Source: Thermoactinomyces intermedius
Lineage (GTDB): Bacteria > Bacillota > Bacilli > Thermoactinomycetales > Thermoactinomycetaceae
Assembly (NCBI RefSeq): GCF_016055025.1
Contig: NZ_JAECVW010000008.1
Length of the DNA: 64,000 nt
Strand: one strand, 5' to 3'
Shown here: in pieces, positions 43,234-51,195 of the stretch
Position numbering within the stretch: position 1 is the first letter of the stretch
How the letters are laid out: the number at the start of each line of letters is the position of its first letter
The notes under the pieces: generated by a model
What the model was told of the DNA's origin: nothing
What the model saw: only the letters and a program-made list of their open reading frames with translations
Databases searched by the model: none
Made by a program: the position numbers and the translations under genes

Positions 43234-45180
43234 GTGATTCAGCAAATCGTTGATTACCTGAAAAACGCCCACCCCATGATTCAAATGTCAGCGGTTGCTT
43301 CCTTGGTTGTTCTGCTCGGAATCATCTTTGTGCTGACATATTTTAAAAAGTGGGGATGGTTGTGGCGCGAATGGCTGACCACGGTGGACCATAAAAAAAT
43401 CGGGGTGATGTATCTGATTTGTGCCCTGATCATGTTGTTCCGCGGTGGCGTGGATGCGCTGTTGATGCGAATTCAGCTGGCGGCGCCCAATATGCACTTT
43501 CTCGATCCGCAGCATTATAACGAAATTTTTTCCACGCATGGAACGATCATGATCTTGTTTGTGGCCATGCCGATGATCTTTGCCATGATGAACATTGCGG
43601 TTCCCCTTCAAATCGGGGCGCGCGATGTCGCATTTCCTTTTTTGAACGCACTCAGTTTCTGGTTGTTTTTCTTCGGTGCGATGTTGTTTAACCTGTCCTT
43701 TATCCTGGGCGGCGCGCCGGACGCCGGATGGGTGGCTTATCCGCCGTTATCCGAGGTGGATTTCAGTCCGGGGCCCGGAATCAACTACTACCTGATGTCG
43801 CTCCAGATCTCAGGGATCGGAAGCATTGCAACCGGTGTCAACTTTATCGTCACGATCCTGAAAATGCGTGCACCCGGCATGACCTTGATGAAAATGCCGT
43901 TGTTTCCCTGGTCGGTGCTCGGGTCTTGCATCATCATCATTTTCGCTTTCCCGGCCTTGACCGTTGCTTTGGCGCTTCTCGGGTTGGACCGGATTTTTGA
44001 TACCCATTTCTTTACGATGGACGGCGGCGGAAATCCGATGATGTACATCAACCTGTTCTGGATTTGGGGTCACCCGGAAGTATACATTGCCATCCTGCCG
44101 GTATACGGAATTTTGTCGGAAGTGATCAGCACCTTCAGCAAGAAACGCATTTTTGGTTACAAATCGATGGTGATGTCGCTGATGCTCATCAGCGTGATCA
44201 GTTACTTCGTCTGGGCACACCATTACTTTGTGATGGGGGCCGGACCCGGAGTCAACGGTTTCTTTGCCATTGCTTCCATGGCGGTCGGAATTCCGACGGG
44301 TGTGAAGGTGTTTAACTGGCTGTTTACGATGTTCAGGGGACGGATCCGGATGACCCTGCCGATGATGTGGGCACTTGCTTTCATTCCTTGCTTTGTCGTG
44401 GGTGGAGCCACCGGAATCATGCTGGCGGTGGCACCAGCGGATTACCAGTTCCACAACAGTTATTTCCTCATTGCCCACTTCCATCAAGTCTTGATCGGGG
44501 GAGCGGTCTTCGGACTGTTGGCCGGAATGTATTACTGGTGGCCGAAAGTGTTTGGCTTCAAATTAAACGAGAAGCTTGGAAAATGGGGTTTCTGGTTCTT
44601 TAACATCGGCTTTTATGTCTGCTTCATGCCGCAATACGCTTTGGGATTCATGGGCATGACCCGGCGCGTGTACACTTACCCGGCTGAATCGGGTTGGGGA
44701 GATCTCAACTTTGTCTCCACCATCGGTGCCTTTATGATGGGAGCCGGCTTCTTGTTCATCGGTGCTCAAATTGTCTACAGCTTGTTCCATAAAGAGCTGG
44801 ACACAACCGGAGATCCGTGGGACGGACGCACCCTCGAATGGTCGATTCCTTCCCCTGCGCCGCATTACAACTTTGCCCAAATCCCGGAAGTGGGAAGCTT
44901 TGACGCTTGGTGGGAGAAAAAACGGGGCAACCGGGACAGTTTGAAAACCGGTTCAAAACTCAAACCGATCCACATGCCGAAAAACACACCCATTCCGTTC
45001 CTCATGTCGATCGCTTTCTTTATCGGCGGATTCGGATTGGTGTTCAGTCAATTCACCATTGCGATGATCGGGTTGATCGGGATCATTGCATGTATGTTGT
45101 GGCGCTCGTTGGAAAAGGATGACGGTTATTTCATTCCCGTCGATGAAATCAAAAAAGCGACTGCCAAGGGGGTGTCGTAA
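43234..45180 (+). CDS. qoxB: Cytochrome aa3 quinol oxidase subunit I
   Basis: 648-residue catalytic subunit with twelve core helices plus extra helices at both ends. It contains the low-spin haem histidine region (FSTHGTIMILFVAMP), the cross-linked His-Tyr and CuB motif WGHPEVYIAILPVYGILSEV, HHYFVMGAGP, and the C-terminal haem ligands in FLIAHFHQVLIGGAVFG. It reduces oxygen to water and pumps protons. GTG 43234 has AAAGGTGG upstream, 20 bases after qoxA. Confidence 0.96.
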   Translation: MIQQIVDYLKNAHPMIQMSAVASLVVLLGIIFVLTYFKKWGWLWREWLTTVDHKKIGVMYLICALIMLFRGGVDALLMRIQLAAPNMHFLDPQHYNEIFSTHGTIMILFVAMPMIFAMMNIAVPLQIGARDVAFPFLNALSFWLFFFGAMLFNLSFILGGAPDAGWVAYPPLSEVDFSPGPGINYYLMSLQISGIGSIATGVNFIVTILKMRAPGMTLMKMPLFPWSVLGSCIIIIFAFPALTVALALLGLDRIFDTHFFTMDGGGNPMMYINLFWIWGHPEVYIAILPVYGILSEVISTFSKKRIFGYKSMVMSLMLISVISYFVWAHHYFVMGAGPGVNGFFAIASMAVGIPTGVKVFNWLFTMFRGRIRMTLPMMWALAFIPCFVVGGATGIMLAVAPADYQFHNSYFLIAHFHQVLIGGAVFGLLAGMYYWWPKVFGFKLNEKLGKWGFWFFNIGFYVCFMPQYALGFMGMTRRVYTYPAESGWGDLNFVSTIGAFMMGAGFLFIGAQIVYSLFHKELDTTGDPWDGRTLEWSIPSPAPHYNFAQIPEVGSFDAWWEKKRGNRDSLKTGSKLKPIHMPKNTPIPFLMSIAFFIGGFGLVFSQFTIAMIGLIGIIACMLWRSLEKDDGYFIPVDEIKKATAKGVS

Positions 45181-45801
45181 ATGGGAGCGACGGAACAACG
45201 CGCCGTTTTGGATCACCAAGCGCATGACCATGAACATCATGAGGATCAAGACCGTTATGTTCTGGGCTTTTGGGTGTTTCTTGCGTCGGATTTGGTGCTG
45301 TTTGCCAGCATCATTGCCACTTATTTTGTCTTGCGCACGCATACTGACGGGGGACCAACCACGGCGGAACTGTTTGAAATTCCGCTGTTCACGCTGGAAA
45401 CGCTCCTGCTTTTGACCAGCAGCTTTACTTGTGGTTTGGCGATGCACGCGATGAGAAACAACCGCTTGAATGCCATGATCGGGTGGATCGCCGCCACGAT
45501 CGTCCTGGGATTGGCGTTTGTCGGGATTGAGGCCAGCGAATTTGTCAAATACGTGGCGGAAGGCGCCACCATGCAGCGGAGCGCGTTTTTGTCCGGATTT
45601 TATACACTGCTTGGGACCCACGGACTTCACGTGTGTCTGGGCATGGTTTGGCTTTCCTCTGTGATGGTTCAGCTGAAGCGCCAATCCATCAATCCGACCA
45701 CGGCAAGGAAATTCACAAATGCGGGGCTCTACTGGCACTTTTTGGATGTGGTGTGGATCCTGATCTTCACGTTGGTTTATCTGGTGGGGGTGATTGAATG
45801 A
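45181..45801 (+). CDS. qoxC: Cytochrome aa3 quinol oxidase subunit III
   Basis: 206-residue membrane subunit with five helices. Typical segments are GFWVFLASDLVLFASIIATYFVLRT and GTHGLHVCLGMVWLSSVMVQL, ending in YWHFLDVVWILIFTLVYL. A His/Glu-rich N-terminus (HQAHDHEHHEDQD) could bind metal but such stretches also occur in homologues. ATG 45181 directly follows the qoxB stop, and the 3' end overlaps qoxD by four bases. Confidence 0.95.
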   Translation: MGATEQRAVLDHQAHDHEHHEDQDRYVLGFWVFLASDLVLFASIIATYFVLRTHTDGGPTTAELFEIPLFTLETLLLLTSSFTCGLAMHAMRNNRLNAMIGWIAATIVLGLAFVGIEASEFVKYVAEGATMQRSAFLSGFYTLLGTHGLHVCLGMVWLSSVMVQLKRQSINPTTARKFTNAGLYWHFLDVVWILIFTLVYLVGVIE

Positions 45802-46091
45802 AGAAACCAAGCAGTTTCCCCTGGTCTCATGTGATCGGATTTATCGGATCGATCGTGCTCACGCTTTTGGCGATCGGGTTTGCCGTCCGTTCCCCGCTTT
45901 CCATGGTTGGAACCCTGACGGTTTTGCTGGTGTTGGCCGCTTTGCAAATTTTGATTCAGTTAATCTTCTTTATGCACATTAATGAAAAAAGAGGACCGGC
46001 TTATCATACCATTGCCATCTCGCTGGGATTTGTGTTTACGTTCGCCGTGATTGCCGGATCCATTTGGGTGATGACCTTCAGTTACTTTTAA
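45798..46091 (+). CDS. qoxD: Cytochrome aa3 quinol oxidase subunit IV
   Basis: 97-residue small subunit with three helices (about residues 10-30, 37-57 and 70-95), ending in GSIWVMTFSYF. It belongs to the CyoD/QoxD family and helps assemble subunit I. ATG 45798 overlaps the qoxC stop (ATGA). Position and size make the identification secure despite low sequence conservation in this family. Confidence 0.92.
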   Translation: MKKPSSFPWSHVIGFIGSIVLTLLAIGFAVRSPLSMVGTLTVLLVLAALQILIQLIFFMHINEKRGPAYHTIAISLGFVFTFAVIAGSIWVMTFSYF

Positions 46092-46106
46092 TAAGGGGTG
46101 AGGAAA

Positions 46107-47027
46107 ATGCCGGCTCCATCGGTTCATGCGGTTTCATCGGACCCCCGGTTTCTCTCCGTGGTGATCAATAAGGTCAAGGCGTATGTGGCCTTGACCAAAC
46201 CGCGGATTGTTCTCCTGATGGTTTTTTCGGCGCTTTGTTCCGCCATCGTTGCCGAGGGGGGATGGCCGGAGGTTTGGACCTTGGTTCATATGTCGGTCGG
46301 TTTGGCGTTGTGTGCCGCGGGGGCGTCCGCTTTTAACATGTGGTACGACCGTGACATGGATCAACTGATGAAACGCACCATCCATCGTCCGCTTCCAACC
46401 GGCCGGATCCGTCCGCAATCGGCACTTTGGTTTGCAATGGGTCTGGGAATGTTGTCCCTGATTTGGTTGGCCGTTTTCGTCAACGGGCTTTCCGCACTCT
46501 TGGCACTGGCCGGCTATTTGTATTACACCGTGATCTACACGATGTGGCTCAAACGGAGAACGCCGCTGAACATTGTCATCGGGGGCGGAGCCGGCGCGCT
46601 TCCCCCAATGGTGGGATGCGCTGCAGTGACGGGGGAAATCGGTTGGACAGCCGTGTGGTTGTTTGCCATTATCTTCGTTTGGACGCCGCCTCATTTCTGG
46701 CCGCTGGCCATGGTGAGAAATGAGGAATATTGCCTGGTCCGCGTTCCCATGATGCCGGCAGTCCGGGGCTTTCGTGTCACCAAACAGCAATGTTTGGTCT
46801 ATACGGTGCTTCTTTTGCCCGTCTCTTTGGGATTGGCGATGACCGGATCCGTTGGCGGTTTTTATCTGGTCACGGCCGTCCTGGCCGGATTGGCTTTTTT
46901 GGCGGTTCAGATCCTGATGTGGCGGGAGCCGGATGATGAGATCCTGTGGGCAAGACGGGCTTTTCGGGCTTCGTTGGTTTATTTGACGGTTTTGTTTGCT
47001 GCCATGGCCATGGATGTATTGATATAA
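46107..47027 (+). CDS. ctaB: Protohaem IX farnesyltransferase (haem O synthase)
   Basis: 306-residue UbiA-family membrane prenyltransferase that farnesylates haem B to haem O. The first aspartate motif is NMWYDRDMDQLMKRT (NxxxDxxxD), and the second region is YTMWLKRRTPLNIVIGGGAGALPP; about eight or nine helices follow. ATG 46107 is preferred over GTG 46098 because AAGGGGTGAGG lies just upstream. It supplies CtaA and the aa3 oxidase encoded in the same operon. Confidence 0.94.
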   Translation: MPAPSVHAVSSDPRFLSVVINKVKAYVALTKPRIVLLMVFSALCSAIVAEGGWPEVWTLVHMSVGLALCAAGASAFNMWYDRDMDQLMKRTIHRPLPTGRIRPQSALWFAMGLGMLSLIWLAVFVNGLSALLALAGYLYYTVIYTMWLKRRTPLNIVIGGGAGALPPMVGCAAVTGEIGWTAVWLFAIIFVWTPPHFWPLAMVRNEEYCLVRVPMMPAVRGFRVTKQQCLVYTVLLLPVSLGLAMTGSVGGFYLVTAVLAGLAFLAVQILMWREPDDEILWARRAFRASLVYLTVLFAAMAMDVLI

Positions 47028-47060
47028 TTTCTCCTTTTTCTTTAAGAAGGGAGGGAGAGG

Positions 47061-48008
47061 ATGCAAATGGCAACCATCTGCCGCCATCGGAATAAACTTT
47101 ATCCGTTGGCGCTCATCACGCTGATCGGGTTGTTTTTGGTCAATCTCATCGGTTTTGTCGACACCAAGACAGGGTCCACTTTTGGTTGCGGCGAAGAGTG
47201 GCCCCTGTGTAACGGAGAATGGATTCCAAGCCAATGGAATAAGCATGTTGCCATTGAATACACCCACCGGGTGAGTGTCCTGGTTGACATGATCCTTTTG
47301 TTCGTGTTGACCGTTCTCTCCTGGACACGATACCGGGACCAAAAAACGATGCGAATCATTATCGGCGTTTGTTTTTCGGGATTTATCGGGGAGTCAATAT
47401 TGGGCGCGCTGACGGTTCTTTTTGACAACCCCCCGTGGGTGCTGGCGTTTCATATGGGGATGGCCCTCACCTCGGTGGTGGGATTGTATTTGTGGACGGG
47501 ATGGTTGTACCGGAATGAGGCGGACCCGTCACGCCGCCAACCGGAAGCGGATCCCGCCGGGATGAGAAAGCTGGGGCAATGGGCCTGGTTTGCGGTGATT
47601 TATTTCTTCTTCGTGGTGTATTTCGGGGCGTATGTTTCATTTACCGGTTCCGGTTCTTTCTTTCAAGGATGGCCCGTCCCGACGGAACCTTATGATATTG
47701 CCCGGCATGCGCTGGTGATCGACTGGGTTCACCGCCTTTCAGGCTTTGTTCTTCTTTTGTTGATCCTCCGGCTGAGCGTGTTGGCTTACCGGATGCGTCA
47801 TGAAAGAAAGGATTTGTGGGGCATATGCCGGGCCATGTTGATCCTGATCGTCTTGCAGTTTTTAAGTGGCGGTTTGTTGATTTACACCGGGTTGAGTCTG
47901 GCGGCCTTCCTGCTCCATGTCACCTTTCCCAGCCTGGTCATTTGCCTGTTGAGTTGGCTGGCCTTTAAAACCGTACCGCAAAGAAGAAAAGGGGCTTTCA
48001 AATATTAG
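47061..48008 (+). CDS. ctaA: Haem A synthase
   Basis: 315-residue eight-helix membrane enzyme that oxidises the C8 methyl of haem O. Conserved elements are the extracytoplasmic cysteine pair FGCGEEWPLC, the haem ligand segment EYTHR, HMGMALTSVVG, and the second-half histidines in IDWVHRLSG and LLHVTFP. ATG 47061 follows GGGAGGGAG. Having ctaA and ctaB at the end of the qox operon implies an aa3 rather than bo-type oxidase. Confidence 0.94.
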   Translation: MQMATICRHRNKLYPLALITLIGLFLVNLIGFVDTKTGSTFGCGEEWPLCNGEWIPSQWNKHVAIEYTHRVSVLVDMILLFVLTVLSWTRYRDQKTMRIIIGVCFSGFIGESILGALTVLFDNPPWVLAFHMGMALTSVVGLYLWTGWLYRNEADPSRRQPEADPAGMRKLGQWAWFAVIYFFFVVYFGAYVSFTGSGSFFQGWPVPTEPYDIARHALVIDWVHRLSGFVLLLLILRLSVLAYRMRHERKDLWGICRAMLILIVLQFLSGGLLIYTGLSLAAFLLHVTFPSLVICLLSWLAFKTVPQRRKGAFKY

Positions 48009-48016
48009 ACAAGAGC

Positions 48017-48049
48017 AACAGGCCACCAGGATAAGGTGGCCTGTTTTGA
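48017..48049 (+). terminator. Terminator after ctaA
   Basis: AACAGGCCACC (48017-48027) pairs perfectly with GGTGGCCTGTT (48035-48045), followed by TTGATTTT. Confidence 0.8.
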
Positions 48050-48060
48050 TTTTGGGAAAA

Positions 48061-48555
48061 TCATCTTTCTCTTTCCATCGCATCCCGCTTGGTCCGGTGA
48101 ACCGTGCCGAACGGATGCTCCGGCGGTGCGTAAATGCTGTAGAGTTTCAAAGGTTGATATCCCGTATTGATGATGTTGTGCCATGTACCGGCCGGAACCA
48201 TAATGGCATCATCTTCAAACACGGCTCTTTGAAAATTTAACCGGTCTCTTTGCGGCCCCATTTGCACCCAGCCTTGGCCTTCCTCAATGCGCAAAAACTG
48301 ATCTACATCGCGGTGAACCTCCAAGCCGATATCCTCTCCGGGGTTAATGCTCATCAACGTCACCTGCAAATGATCTCCTGTCCAGATGGCCGTGCGGAAC
48401 GTTTGGTTTTGTTCAGCCGCTTGTTCGATATTGATGACAAAGGGTTTTTTTCCCTGATCGTTGAACCGGCCCCCGTTGGGATTGGACGGATCAGGGATTT
48501 GAGCATAATAAGGATACGGATAAGGGGGATACAGGTAGTGATACACATTGCTCAT
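48061..48555 (-). CDS. Cupin-domain protein with Tyr/Pro-rich N-terminus
   Basis: 164 residues from ATG 48555 (GTG 48546, nine bases after AAAGGG, may be the true start). The N-terminus is rich in Tyr and Pro (YHYLYPPYPYPYYAQIPDP), then a single cupin with IGLEVHRDVDQFLRIEEGQGWVQMG and VPAGTWHNIINTG, whose histidines and glutamine/glutamate suit metal binding. It resembles cupins found in Bacillus spore or stress genes, but function is unknown. It is convergent with ctaA and stands alone. Confidence 0.8.
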   Translation of the reverse strand: MSNVYHYLYPPYPYPYYAQIPDPSNPNGGRFNDQGKKPFVINIEQAAEQNQTFRTAIWTGDHLQVTLMSINPGEDIGLEVHRDVDQFLRIEEGQGWVQMGPQRDRLNFQRAVFEDDAIMVPAGTWHNIINTGYQPLKLYSIYAPPEHPFGTVHRTKRDAMERER

Positions 48556-48661
48556 CCCTTTCAAAGAGTTTCATGCTTTTAAAAGGTAATTTCACCTTAT
48601 ACATATGGGGATCCGTGGGCAGATGTTCCGTTCTGATCAAATCAAAGAATGAACGAAAAAG

Positions 48662-48689
48662 AAAAAGACCTCATCAGGAGGTCTTTTTT
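48662..48689. terminator. Bidirectional hairpin between two minus-strand genes
   Basis: GACCTC (48667-48672) pairs with GAGGTC (48678-48683), flanked by an A-run and a T-run. It would terminate the small minus-strand ORF at 48703-48873. Confidence 0.75.
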
Positions 48690-48702
48690 CTGTCAAAACG
48701 CT

Positions 48703-48873
48703 TCAAATTAAATACAAAATGATGAAAATGATGATCAATACACCATCCAGGATACTGGCCAATATATAGGCCGATTTGGGTTCCCATCCCAACTTTTTTC
48801 CCAAAGTGATGGCCCCGAAGAGGAAGACCGTTGACAATACGGCATAGATTAAGATCAAATATAAGATTTCTAT
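48703..48873 (-). CDS. Small two-helix membrane protein, about 51-56 residues
   Basis: On the minus strand an ORF reads LIYAVLSTVFLFGAITLG, then KKLGWEPKSAYILASILDGVLIIIFIILYLI: two hydrophobic segments around a charged turn, immediately followed by a terminator. GGAGGG lies six bases before an ATA codon at 48873, and the nearest usual start is TTG at 48858, so the start codon is uncertain and may be non-standard. I do not recognise a family. Composition, Shine-Dalgarno and terminator support a real gene. Confidence 0.45.
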   Translation of the reverse strand: MEILYLILIYAVLSTVFLFGAITLGKKLGWEPKSAYILASILDGVLIIIFIILYLI

Positions 48874-49211
48874 TTTGATCCCTCCGTTTTCCTATACAGA
48901 TTGATCAGCGATGATACCAGTTCCCGAAGAGTTATTCGGAAAAGCATCGGATTTTTTGTCAGAATACTTTCTGTTTGGAAAGAAAACCATTTTGTTCATT
49001 TTTGGGGGCTTCCGGGACGTTCATGGTGCATGGGTTTACGGACTTGTTCTCCTTTTGTTAAACTGAAAGTGGCGGCATTTGCGAATGTTCACGGAACGGG
49101 GCTGTATCCATTGTATCGTGCCAACAGGGATCGATCAAATTTTCATTTTTTTGCAGAAAATACAGAATTAAAAAACCGGTTTATCAGTGATCTGGTTTGG
49201 GAGGCGGAAAG
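48874..49211. other. Intergenic region without a supported gene
   Basis: 338 bases. A plus-strand frame at 48901-49215 is open but has no ribosome site, no domain and unusual composition, so it is not called. No clear promoter hexamers or hairpin were found. Confidence 0.5.
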
Positions 49212-49982
49212 ATGAAAGTGGATTTTGGCCTGACTGCCGGCGATTACCGAAAGTACCGGGCGGGCTATCCGGATGAATTGTATGACCGTCTGAAAAGGTA
49301 CGGGGTGGGGCTCAAGGGACAATCCATATTGGATCTCGGGACGGGAACCGGGTATCTTGCCCGGAAATTTGCGAAGCAAGGGGGCCGGGTAACCGGCGTT
49401 GACATATCCAAAGAGCTGATCAAAGAAGCCCGGGAGTTGGATGAACAAGAAGGGGTCCATTCCCGGTATGTGATCGCCCGGGCAGAGGCGTTGCCTTTTT
49501 CGGATTCCGAATTTGATGTGGTGACTGCCGGGCAGTGTTGGCACTGGTTTCAAGCGGATCAAGTGTTAAAAGAAGTGCGCCGTGTTTTGCGCCCGCACGG
49601 AAAACTGGCGATCGTCCATCTGGATTGGCTGCCGCTGAAAGGAAATATTGTGGAAGAGACGGAAAAGCTCATCTTGTCGTATAATCCGGATTGGCAAGGG
49701 GCCGGGGGAACCGGGGTTTATCCGGCGTGGTTCACGCAAGTGGCCATCGGCGGATTTTCCGGTATCGAATCATTCACATTTGATCTTATGATACCATACA
49801 GCCAAGAGGCATGGCGGGGGCGGATCCGGGCAAGCGCCGGGGTGGGGGCCAGTCTTCCGCCGGATGAAATTGCCAGGTTTGACCATGAATTCAAAGAGTT
49901 CCTGGAAAAGAATTATGAGGAGAGGCTGAAGATACCGCATCGCGTTTTTTGTTTGGTTTGCACACTGAAAAAGGAACCGTGA
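49212..49982 (+). CDS. Class I SAM-dependent methyltransferase (Methyltransf_11 type)
   Basis: 256-residue small-molecule-type methyltransferase. The SAM site is ILDLGTGTGYLARKFAKQGG with VTGVDIS as the following acidic strand, and AEALPFSDSEFDVVTAGQCWHWF is typical of the UbiE/Methyltransf_11 group. The N-terminus (DYRKYRAGYPDELYDRL) is also common in this group. The substrate is unknown. ATG 49212 has GGGAGGCGG upstream. It is followed by a terminator and is separate from the NO/nitrite genes. Confidence 0.85.
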   Translation: MKVDFGLTAGDYRKYRAGYPDELYDRLKRYGVGLKGQSILDLGTGTGYLARKFAKQGGRVTGVDISKELIKEARELDEQEGVHSRYVIARAEALPFSDSEFDVVTAGQCWHWFQADQVLKEVRRVLRPHGKLAIVHLDWLPLKGNIVEETEKLILSYNPDWQGAGGTGVYPAWFTQVAIGGFSGIESFTFDLMIPYSQEAWRGRIRASAGVGASLPPDEIARFDHEFKEFLEKNYEERLKIPHRVFCLVCTLKKEP

Positions 49983-50000
49983 CGGTTTGCCTGGAAAGAA

Positions 50001-50030
50001 GAGCTTTCCCGCGGGGAAGCTCTTTTTTTG
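50001..50030 (+). terminator. Terminator after methyltransferase gene
   Basis: GAGCTTTCCC (50001-50010) pairs with GGGGAAGCTC (50013-50022, one G-U), followed by a T-run. Confidence 0.85.
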
Positions 50031-50032
50031 TT

Positions 50033-50075
50033 TGTGATCTTATTCACAAAAAGAAATCGGTTTTTTGGCTAAGAT
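50033..50075 (+). promoter_or_regulatory. Crp/Fnr box and -10 of the radical SAM gene
   Basis: TGTGATCTTATTCACA (50033-50048) is a perfect palindrome, and TAAGAT at 50070-50075 puts it exactly at -41.5 of a start near 50082. This start lies downstream of ATG 50074, supporting ATG 50098 as the gene start. Confidence 0.75.
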
Positions 50076-50097
50076 GAAGCTGGAAGGATGTGATGGA

Positions 50098-51195
50098 ATG
50101 AAAGCATGGGCAAAACCAAGAGATTACAACGTGAATCCGTTTATTGTGATATGGGAAGTCACCCGCGCTTGTGCGTTGAAATGTTTGCATTGCCGTGCGG
50201 AGGCTCAGTACCGCCGGGATCCGAGAGAGCTTACTTTTGAAGAGGGGAAACATTTAATCGATGAAATCGCGATGATGGATTCGCCCTTGTTGGTCTTCAC
50301 CGGCGGCGATCCGTTTATGCGCCCGGATTTGTTCGAATTGGCCAAATATGCCATTGAAGAAAAGAACTTACCCGTTTCCATCACCCCCAGCGCCACCCCC
50401 AGGGTGACCCGCCGGGCGGTGGAAAAAGCCAAAGAAGCCAAATTGTCCCGCTGGGCCTTCAGCCTGGATGGTTCTTGTGCCGAGATTCATGATTTTTTCC
50501 GGGGGACCAAAGGATCTTATGATTTGACCATGAGAGGAATTCAATACCTGAAAGAATTGGAGATTCCGCTTCAAATCAATACCACCGTTTCCAGATACAA
50601 TCTGGAAGATTTGCCGGAGATTGCAGCCAAAGTCAAAGAGATGGAAGCGGTGTTATGGAGTGTCTTCTTCTTGGTTCCCACCGGAAGGGGATTAAAAAAA
50701 GACATGATTTCCCCGGAGGAGCATGAATCGGTGATGAAATGGCTTTACAAGCTCAAAAAAACGATGCCCTGTGATATCAAAGTGACGGAAGCGCCGCACC
50801 ATCGCCGTGTCTTTTTGCAGGAGTCCCGGAGACAGCAAGAAACGGGAGTTTCACAAGCGGACAAACGAAAAGATGTTTTGGGAAGAGCGCCGAAAGCCGT
50901 GAATGACGGAGACGGATTTGTGTTTATCAGTCATATCGGCGAAGTGTATCCCAGCGGTTTTTTGCCGGTGGTTTGCGGAAATGTCCGCCGGGAACCCTTG
51001 TGGAAAATTTACCGCGAGTCGCCCGTCATGAAAAACTTGCGGGATAAATCGAAGCTGAAAGGCAAATGCGGGGTTTGTGAATTCAAGGAGATTTGCGGAG
51101 GGTCCAGATCACGGGCTTATGCGTTGACCGGGGATTATCTGGAGAGCGATCCCTCCTGCAGTTACATTCCGGCGGCATTTCGGCCGGAAACATGA
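50098..51195 (+). CDS. Radical SAM/SPASM protein (NirJ/AhbC-like group)
   Basis: 365 residues. The radical SAM cluster motif is CALKCLHC (CxxxCxxC) near residue 22, with LLVFTGGDPFMRPDLF and FSLDG typical of the core. The C-terminal SPASM region has cysteines in GKCGVCEFKEICGGSRSRAYALTGDYLESDPSC, likely binding an auxiliary 4Fe-4S cluster. The overall pattern resembles the NirJ/AhbC/AhbD haem-modifying and TIGR04053-like group. Its Crp/Fnr-type promoter and position beside nirK suggest a role in haem or cofactor work for anaerobic respiration, but the substrate is unproven. It overlaps the convergent nirK by 34 bases. Confidence 0.85.
   Translation: MKAWAKPRDYNVNPFIVIWEVTRACALKCLHCRAEAQYRRDPRELTFEEGKHLIDEIAMMDSPLLVFTGGDPFMRPDLFELAKYAIEEKNLPVSITPSATPRVTRRAVEKAKEAKLSRWAFSLDGSCAEIHDFFRGTKGSYDLTMRGIQYLKELEIPLQINTTVSRYNLEDLPEIAAKVKEMEAVLWSVFFLVPTGRGLKKDMISPEEHESVMKWLYKLKKTMPCDIKVTEAPHHRRVFLQESRRQQETGVSQADKRKDVLGRAPKAVNDGDGFVFISHIGEVYPSGFLPVVCGNVRREPLWKIYRESPVMKNLRDKSKLKGKCGVCEFKEICGGSRSRAYALTGDYLESDPSCSYIPAAFRPET

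Noticed and set aside
46134..47342. 402-codon minus-strand frame over ctaB and ctaA
   Set aside because: Low-complexity, His/Gln/Arg-rich shadow of two well-identified membrane protein genes.
48901..49215. 104-codon plus-strand frame
   Set aside because: No ribosome site, no domain, and it overlaps the start of the methyltransferase gene.
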